Position numbers and translations under genes: made by a program
In this document: positions 58,634 to 64,000 of the stretch, in pieces
Position numbering within the stretch: position 1 is the stretch's first letter
Layout: the number at the start of each line of letters is the position of its first letter
Notes under the pieces: generated by a model
Databases searched by the model: none
What the model was told of the DNA's origin: nothing
The model's input: the letters and a program-made list of their open reading frames with translations, nothing else
Assembly (NCBI RefSeq): GCF_902170785.1
Contig: NZ_CABHYG010000009.1
Location: forward strand, 426,560-490,559
Length of the DNA stretch: 64,000 nucleotides
Source of the DNA: Yersinia proxima
GTDB taxonomy: Bacteria; Pseudomonadota; Gammaproteobacteria; Enterobacterales; Enterobacteriaceae
Reading direction: 5' to 3'

Positions 58634-58670
58634 AAAAAACCCCCGTACATCTCAGATGGCGGGGGTTTTT
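58634..58670. terminator. Bidirectional terminator between gpmA and aroG
   Basis: AAAAACCCCC and GGGGGTTTTT form a perfect GC-rich stem around a 17-base loop, with A and T runs on the two sides. It ends both gpmA and the convergent aroG. Confidence 0.85.
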
Positions 58671-58726
58671 GTTGACCAGCGATTAGGAGGTGCATCGCCC
58701 GAATTCAAAATGACAAGTACGATAGC

Positions 58727-59779
58727 CTACTGGCGGCGAGCTTTGACTGCATTTGATAACTGGCGCAGCAACACTTCTGTATCTTCCCAACCAATACAAG
58801 CATCGGTGACACTTTGGCCGTAAGTTAAGGGTTCGCCACTTTCCAGATTCTGACTACCTTCGACCAGATGACTTTCAATCATCACGCCCATAATGGATTT
58901 TTCGCCCTGAGCAATCTGACGACAAACATCCGTCCCTACTTCCATTTGTTTTTTGAATTGCTTACAGCTGTTAGCATGGCTGAAATCAATCATGATTTGT
59001 GGTTCCAGGCCAGCTTTGCTAAGCCCCTCTTTCACCGCTGCAACATGGGAACTGCTGTAATTAGGCTCTTTGCCACCACGCAGGATGATATGACAATCAT
59101 CGTTTCCTGCGGTATTGACAATCGCTGAGTGTCCCCATTTAGTCACCGACAGGAAACAATGTGGCGCACTGGCAGCGTTGATAGCATCAATAGCGACTTT
59201 GATAGTGCCATCAGTACCATTTTTGAAACCAACCGGGCAAGACAGGCCAGAAGCCAGCTCACGGTGAACCTGAGATTCCGTGGTGCGGGCACCGATCGCT
59301 CCCCAGCTCATCAGGTCAGCCAGGTACTGCGGGGTGATCATATCCAAAAACTCACCGGCTGCCGGTAAACCGCTCTCATTAATGTCCAATAGCAACTTAC
59401 GTGCGATACGCAGACCATCATTAATATCGTAGCTACCATCAATATGCGGATCGTTAATCAGACCTTTCCAACCTACTGTGGTACGCGGTTTTTCAAAATA
59501 CACCCGCATCACCACTTCAAGCTCGCCTTGCAACTCTTCACGCAATGTCAGCAAACGAGCCGCATACTCTTTGGCCGCCTGAGTATCGTGAATAGAGCAT
59601 GGGCCAATCACCACCAACAAGCGATCATCCTGAGAGCGCAAAATGCTGTGAATCGCAGCGCGGGTCTTGGCGACGATTTCTGCTGCATTATTGCTGGCCG
59701 GAAACTTCTCTAGCAGGGCGACTGGGGGCAGGAGTTCCTTAATTTCTTTAATCCGTAGGTCATCATTCAGGTAATTCAT
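58727..59779 (-). CDS. aroG: Phe-sensitive DAHP synthase AroG
   Basis: This 350-residue enzyme joins erythrose-4-phosphate and phosphoenolpyruvate at the entry of the shikimate pathway. The N-terminus MNYLNDDLRIKEIKELLPP carries the phenylalanine-feedback region. VIGPCSIHD near residue 57 supplies the metal Cys; RVYFEKPRTTVGWKGL near 91, GARTTESQVHRELASG near 163 and DFSHANSCKQ near 267 are active-site loops. The start at 59779 has GGAAGAG upstream and aligns with E. coli AroG; the 59809 reading is too long. Confidence 0.96.
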   Translation of the reverse strand: MNYLNDDLRIKEIKELLPPVALLEKFPASNNAAEIVAKTRAAIHSILRSQDDRLLVVIGPCSIHDTQAAKEYAARLLTLREELQGELEVVMRVYFEKPRTTVGWKGLINDPHIDGSYDINDGLRIARKLLLDINESGLPAAGEFLDMITPQYLADLMSWGAIGARTTESQVHRELASGLSCPVGFKNGTDGTIKVAIDAINAASAPHCFLSVTKWGHSAIVNTAGNDDCHIILRGGKEPNYSSSHVAAVKEGLSKAGLEPQIMIDFSHANSCKQFKKQMEVGTDVCRQIAQGEKSIMGVMIESHLVEGSQNLESGEPLTYGQSVTDACIGWEDTEVLLRQLSNAVKARRQ

Positions 59780-59867
59780 AGCTCTTCCATTAAGTCTTGT
59801 GACGATCATCGCACAACGTCTGTCTGTATTAATCTAGTTGAACCAATCTAACTGGTGAATTGAATGC

Positions 59868-59885
59868 TGTAAATCTACTTTATCG
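59868..59885. promoter_or_regulatory. Possible weak TyrR box upstream of aroG
   Basis: TGTAAATCTACTTTATCG has a perfect left half (TGTAAA) and the right spacing, but a poor right half against TTTACA. E. coli aroG is TyrR-controlled from a similar position. This is tentative. Confidence 0.25.
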
Positions 59886-60024
59886 CATTAGGAGAGCCGC
59901 ACAGATAAACAACAACATCGCTGTTATCTATAATATGCATCAATCATTGAATGAAATCCTATCAGGGCTAACATAGATAGATAATTCTCGTTTTACGTTC
60001 AGCTTTTACTATTGAAGGATAAAT

Positions 60025-60957
60025 ATGTCTGCATCATCGTTTTTCCCACAAGACGGCAACAGCAAGCGCCTGCTGATAGCTTTCGCTGTGACGACTCTGT
60101 TTATGGTGGCAGAGGCGATTGGCGGCTGGTTATCTGGCTCGCTGGCACTGCTGGCTGATGCCGGGCATATGCTGACCGATTCTGCCGCATTATTTATTGC
60201 ACTAATGGCAGTACATTTCTCACGGAGGAAGCCGGATTCTCGCCATACCTTTGGTTATTTGCGGCTCACCACGCTGGCCGCTTTTGTTAACGCCGCAGCT
60301 TTATTATTGATTGTGGTGCTGATTTTTTGGGAGGCGGTTCGGCGTTTCTTTACCCCGCATGAGGTGATGGGTGTACCGATGTTAATCATCGCCACAGCAG
60401 GATTATGTGCGAATATTTTCTGCTTCTGGATACTTCATCATGGCGAGGAAGAAAAGAATATCAATGTGCGGGCCGCAGCCTTGCATGTTATGGGTGACTT
60501 ATTAGGCTCCGTCGGGGCTATCGTGGCAGCCGTAGTGATCCTGACCACCGGCTGGACCCCCATAGATCCAATTTTGTCAGTATTGGTCTCGGTACTGGTG
60601 TTACGCAGTGCCTGGCGTCTGCTGAAAGAAAGTTTTCACGAGCTATTGGAGGGCGCACCGCAGGAGATTGATATCAATAAGTTACGCAAAGATCTCTGCA
60701 CTAGCATCTATGAAGTGCGGGACGTCCATCACGTCCACTTATGGCAAGTCGGTGACCAACGGCTGATGACACTGCATGTGCAGGTAATCCCACCGCAAGA
60801 CAATGATGAATTACTGCAACGAATTCAGCACCATCTGCTGCATCATTACCATATTGGTCATGCCACCATTCAGATGGAGTACCAGCACTGCAAAGCACCA
60901 GATTGCGGCATTAATCAAACCGCCAGTGCCGGAGAGCACCATTATCACCATCATTGA
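60025..60957 (+). CDS. zitB: Zinc efflux transporter ZitB (CDF family)
   Basis: This 310-residue inner-membrane antiporter exports Zn(II) for protons. Six membrane segments are visible. The zinc site HMLTDSAAL lies in segment 2 ([11 protein letters not shown] near residue 47), and its partner [12 protein letters not shown] lies in segment 5 (near 153). The cytoplasmic domain (about 210-295) ends with a His-rich tail (EHHYHHH). AAGGAT lies upstream of the ATG. It is in the gpmA-aroG-zitB-pnuC-nadA order known from E. coli. Confidence 0.95.
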   Translation: MSASSFFPQDGNSKRLLIAFAVTTLFMVAEAIGGWLSGSLALLADAGHMLTDSAALFIALMAVHFSRRKPDSRHTFGYLRLTTLAAFVNAAALLLIVVLIFWEAVRRFFTPHEVMGVPMLIIATAGLCANIFCFWILHHGEEEKNINVRAAALHVMGDLLGSVGAIVAAVVILTTGWTPIDPILSVLVSVLVLRSAWRLLKESFHELLEGAPQEIDINKLRKDLCTSIYEVRDVHHVHLWQVGDQRLMTLHVQVIPPQDNDELLQRIQHHLLHHYHIGHATIQMEYQHCKAPDCGINQTASAGEHHYHHH

Positions 60958-60964
60958 TGTCATC

Positions 60965-60999
60965 AGTCAGGCGAATGCTTTAGCGCACCTCGCCTGACT
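60965..60999. terminator. Bidirectional terminator between zitB and pnuC
   Basis: AGTCAGGCGA pairs perfectly with TCGCCTGACT (10 bp, 15-base loop) between the convergent zitB and pnuC stops. Confidence 0.7.
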
Positions 61000-61032
61000 G
61001 ACATTTCCAGCAACAGCTATTGGACCGAAATA

Positions 61033-61761
61033 TTAATTATTCTGGGTAGACAGTGGCCGTGAATGGTTTCGTGCCGCACTCTTAATCCACAGCCAAGAGC
61101 CATTGAGTGCAATCAGCGTCAGTATCACGTATTCCAGCGCCATGGCGTAAACACCCTGGTAGGCGAAAATTGCCACACTGATGACATCAATAACCACCCA
61201 AATCAGCCAGTTTTCAACATACTTTCGGGTCATCAAGATCATCGCCACGATGGATAAGACCATCATAGTGGAGTCCCAGAATGGGAAAGCGTCTGGCTGC
61301 AACTCCGGCATTTGGACATTCGCCCCCAAACCTTGCATAACGGTAACTGCCGCACGGGTTAGCCAGGCAAATACCGTATCAATATGCAACGTCATCAAAG
61401 CGATACCCGCGACACAAACCACGCCCCAAGCCAATGCTTTCGGCAAAGATAACCAACGAATTTTTAATTCCGCTTGATTATCAGGCGTTTGTTTGCTCCA
61501 GGCATACCAACCATAAATATTGGCTACAAAGAAGAACAGCTGTAGCAATAAGCTGGCATAGAGTTGGATCTGGAAGAAAATCACCGCGAACAATGTCACG
61601 TTTATCAACCCAAACAAGTAGTTGATGATTTTCTCTTTGCTGGCAAACCAGATACACAGCAATCCAAACAGCGTACCTATTGCTTCAATCCATGAAAGAT
61701 CATACCCGCCTGTACCCAGCGGAATATGAACCAATATGTTACTGGTACTAAAGAAATCCAT
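61033..61761 (-). CDS. pnuC: Nicotinamide riboside transporter PnuC
   Basis: This 242-residue facilitator imports nicotinamide riboside for NAD salvage. Seven membrane segments are visible. Family segments are WIEAIGTLFGLLCIWFASKEKIINYLFGLINV near residues 25-56, the YASLLLQLFFFVANIYGWYAW substrate helix near 67-87, and NWLIWVVIDVISVAIFAYQGVYAMALEY near 183-210. It is downstream of nadA on the same strand, separated by 148 bases that hold repeat copy B. Confidence 0.94.
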   Translation of the reverse strand: MDFFSTSNILVHIPLGTGGYDLSWIEAIGTLFGLLCIWFASKEKIINYLFGLINVTLFAVIFFQIQLYASLLLQLFFFVANIYGWYAWSKQTPDNQAELKIRWLSLPKALAWGVVCVAGIALMTLHIDTVFAWLTRAAVTVMQGLGANVQMPELQPDAFPFWDSTMMVLSIVAMILMTRKYVENWLIWVVIDVISVAIFAYQGVYAMALEYVILTLIALNGSWLWIKSAARNHSRPLSTQNN

Positions 61762-61807
61762 CTGGCTATCCTTTTGCTGTTAATACATCTGTTTTCTAGC
61801 TTGTGGA

Positions 61808-61883
61808 GTGAAGGGGTTACCGCACCTACGGGCACTCCGGCGACTAACGTCGCTACGACCCGAACGGCACGATTCCCCTTCAT
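61808..61883 (-). repeat. 76-bp palindromic intergenic repeat, copy B
   Basis: The reverse complement aligns without gaps to 41696-41771. The inverted ends GTGAAGGGG and CCCCTTCAT and the centre GGCGACTAACGTCGC can fold. It lies inside the nadA-pnuC operon, so a transcript through it would carry a large hairpin between the two genes. Confidence 0.7.
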
Positions 61884-61909
61884 TTGGCTTTGTCGTCAGT
61901 ATGAAGTGT

Positions 61910-62974
<1,065 letters not shown>

Positions 62975-63038
62975 TCACATCTCTATTGCCAGTGATTCCG
63001 GAGCCACGATATCTCTCAGGCTGCCAGTCAGATTAGTT

Positions 63039-63056
63039 TGTTTTTTATCCTAAACA
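63039..63056. promoter_or_regulatory. NadR operator upstream of nadA
   Basis: TGTTTTTTATCCTAAACA fits the NadR pattern TGTTTA-N6-TAAACA with one change in the left half. It lies 68 bases before the nadA start. It indicates repression of nadA-pnuC when NAD is plentiful, as in E. coli and Salmonella. Confidence 0.8.
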
Positions 63057-63130
63057 AAATACTCAATATTTTGCGAAAAGTCGCCAGATATTGTCTCAAA
63101 ATGGCAAAAATGTTTAATAGAGTTAAATCT

Positions 63131-63142
63131 GGGGGGGGGGGG
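63131..63142. repeat. Homopolymer run of twelve G
   Basis: Twelve consecutive G on the plus strand lie in non-coding sequence between the nadA promoter and the tandem repeats. Such runs slip easily in replication and sequencing, so the count is unreliable. Confidence 0.8.
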
Positions 63143-63252
63143 TTGAGTGGTAGAAAGGACAGTAGAGGATTATAGAGATCTGTTTGAGGTTCTGGAATGA
63201 GAAGTATAAATGATATTGCTTGGAAGATATAACAGAGAGAAGGATAAGAAAA

Positions 63253-63943
63253 TAGTGGGTCGTGCGGGATGACTCGGCCTCTGGCCGCGCCCTTCGGGTC
63301 AACGCTGCGCGTTGTTGTCTCGCTTCGCTCGGCTCGAACCTGAACGCAGGTCTCACCCACACGATTATTGTGTAGTATGCGGCTTCTGAGTCTATGGGGA
63401 TATTTCGATACTTGAAAGAATGGTGGGTCGTGCGGGATTACTCGGCCTCTGGCCTCGCCCTTCGGGTCAACGCTACCGCGTTGCTGTCTCGCTTCGCTCG
63501 GCTCGAACCTGAACGCAGGTCTCACCCACACGATTATTGTGTAGTATGCGGCTTCTGAGTCTATGGGGATATTTCGATACTTGAAAGAATGGTGGGTCGT
63601 GCGGGATTACTCGGCCTCTGGCCTCGCCCTTCGGGTCAACGCTACCGCGTTGCTGTCTCGCTTCGCTCGGCTCGAACCTGAACGCAGGTCTCACCCACAC
63701 GATTATTGTGTAGTATGCGGCTTCTGAGTCTATGGGGATATTTCGATACTTGAAAGAATGGTGGGTCGTGCGGGATGACTCGTCCTCCGGACTCGCCCTT
63801 CGGGTCAACGCTGCGCGTTGCTGTCTCGCTTCGCTCGGCTCGAACCTGAACGCAGGTCTTACCCACACGATTATTGCGTAGTATGCGGCTTCTGAGTCTA
63901 TGGGATATTTCGATACTTGAAAGAATGGTGGGTCGTGCGGGAT
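63253..63943 (-). repeat. Tandem repeats (about 168 bp, four units) carrying the tRNA-Lys 3' end
   Basis: The 18-mer TGGTGGGTCGTGCGGGAT, the 3' end of the adjacent tRNA-Lys on the opposite strand, recurs at 63421, 63590, 63759 and in the tRNA at 63926, with a slightly changed copy at 63253. The period is 167-169 bp. Each unit on the minus strand has the tRNA tail, a 54-base AT-rich spacer, then a GC-rich, multi-hairpin segment (for example CCTGCGTTCAGG, CCCGAAGGG, GGCCAGAGGCC) closed by GTGGGT/ACCCAC. The layout resembles the RtT repeats after tyrT in E. coli. The four ORFs here are repeat artefacts. Confidence 0.85.
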
Positions 63944-64000
63944 TCGAACCTGCGACCAATTGATTAAAAGTCAACTGCTCTACCAACTGAGCTAACGACC
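63926..64000 (-). tRNA. tRNA-Lys (anticodon TTT), missing only its first base at the window edge
   Basis: The minus strand reads as a cloverleaf: acceptor GGTCGTT (first G beyond the edge), D-arm GCTCAGTTGGTAGAGC, anticodon arm with TTGACTTTTAATCAA (anticodon TTT), T-arm GCAGGTTCGAATCCCGC, acceptor ACGACCC, ACCA encoded. It matches E. coli tRNA-Lys almost throughout. In E. coli the lysT-valT-lysW array is also next to nadA. Confidence 0.95.

Noticed and set aside
63253..63943. CRISPR array
   Set aside because: The units are about 168 bp and near-identical throughout, with no unique spacers, and they share the tRNA 3' end. This is a tandem duplication.
63028..63986. Several overlapping minus-strand ORFs with repeated MWVRPAFRFEPSEARQQR-type proteins
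   Set aside because: They arise from reading the non-coding tRNA-linked tandem repeats in frame. Their repeats have the same period as the DNA units, and they lack ribosome sites.

Overview
The window reads as chromosomal DNA of a Yersinia species (Enterobacterales, Yersiniaceae). Almost every housekeeping gene has an Escherichia-type counterpart of similar length. The class IV adenylate cyclase closely resembles the Yersinia pestis enzyme as I remember it, and the secreted-type nuclease resembles Serratia nuclease. The species cannot be fixed from the sequence alone.

Layout. 1-9.4 kb (minus strand): urea ABC transporter genes urtA-B-C-D (urtD cut by the left edge) behind a sigma-54/NtrC-type promoter, yehS, and a phosphonate-type transporter phnC-D-E1-E2 behind a Pho box. 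9.5-18.8 kb: a SUFU-like protein, yajD, cyaB, dld, the 27-codon gene yohP, pbpG, two unrecognised genes, dusC and rhlE. 19-25.9 kb: cecR-ybhG-F-S-R efflux operon and ybhL. 26-32 kb: moaA-C-D-E with a probable Moco riboswitch, ybhK, a VF530-type gene and uvrB with a LexA box. 32.5-33.6 kb: an orphan UrtE-like ATPase with its own NtrC/sigma-54 signals. 33.7-38.8 kb: divergent biotin genes bioA / bioB-F-C-D around a BirA operator. 38.8-41.6 kb: a HigBA-like toxin-antitoxin pair, pgl, ybhA. 41.8-48.3 kb: modA-B-C, acrZ, modE, modF and a CPBP protease. 48.6-53.4 kb: galE-T-K-M behind a GalR operator, and psiF. 53.7-57.7 kb: an AT-rich accessory block. 57.9-64 kb: gpmA (Fur box), aroG, zitB, nadA-pnuC (NadR box), a tandem repeat array and a tRNA-Lys gene.

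Most unusual region: 53.7-56.6 kb. A subtilisin-like protease with a C-terminal region resembling the cyanobactin protease PatG is followed by a 49-codon peptide gene. The peptide has a PatE-like leader (LPIQAQSVNR) and a short amphipathic, helix-like tail. A perfect 13-bp hairpin follows, then an HTH regulator gene interrupted at a run of nine A. No YcaO cyclodehydratase or other tailoring enzyme is present. I read this as a minimal RiPP-type peptide system, not one I can name.

A second theme is regulation. The urt operon and the distant urtE-like gene each carry NtrC-type and sigma-54-type sites in canonical geometry, which suggests a split urea-uptake regulon. Repeats include a 76-bp palindromic intergenic element present twice (41.7 and 61.8 kb), and about four 168-bp tandem units that each carry the 3' end of tRNA-Lys, an arrangement resembling the RtT repeats of E. 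coli tyrT.
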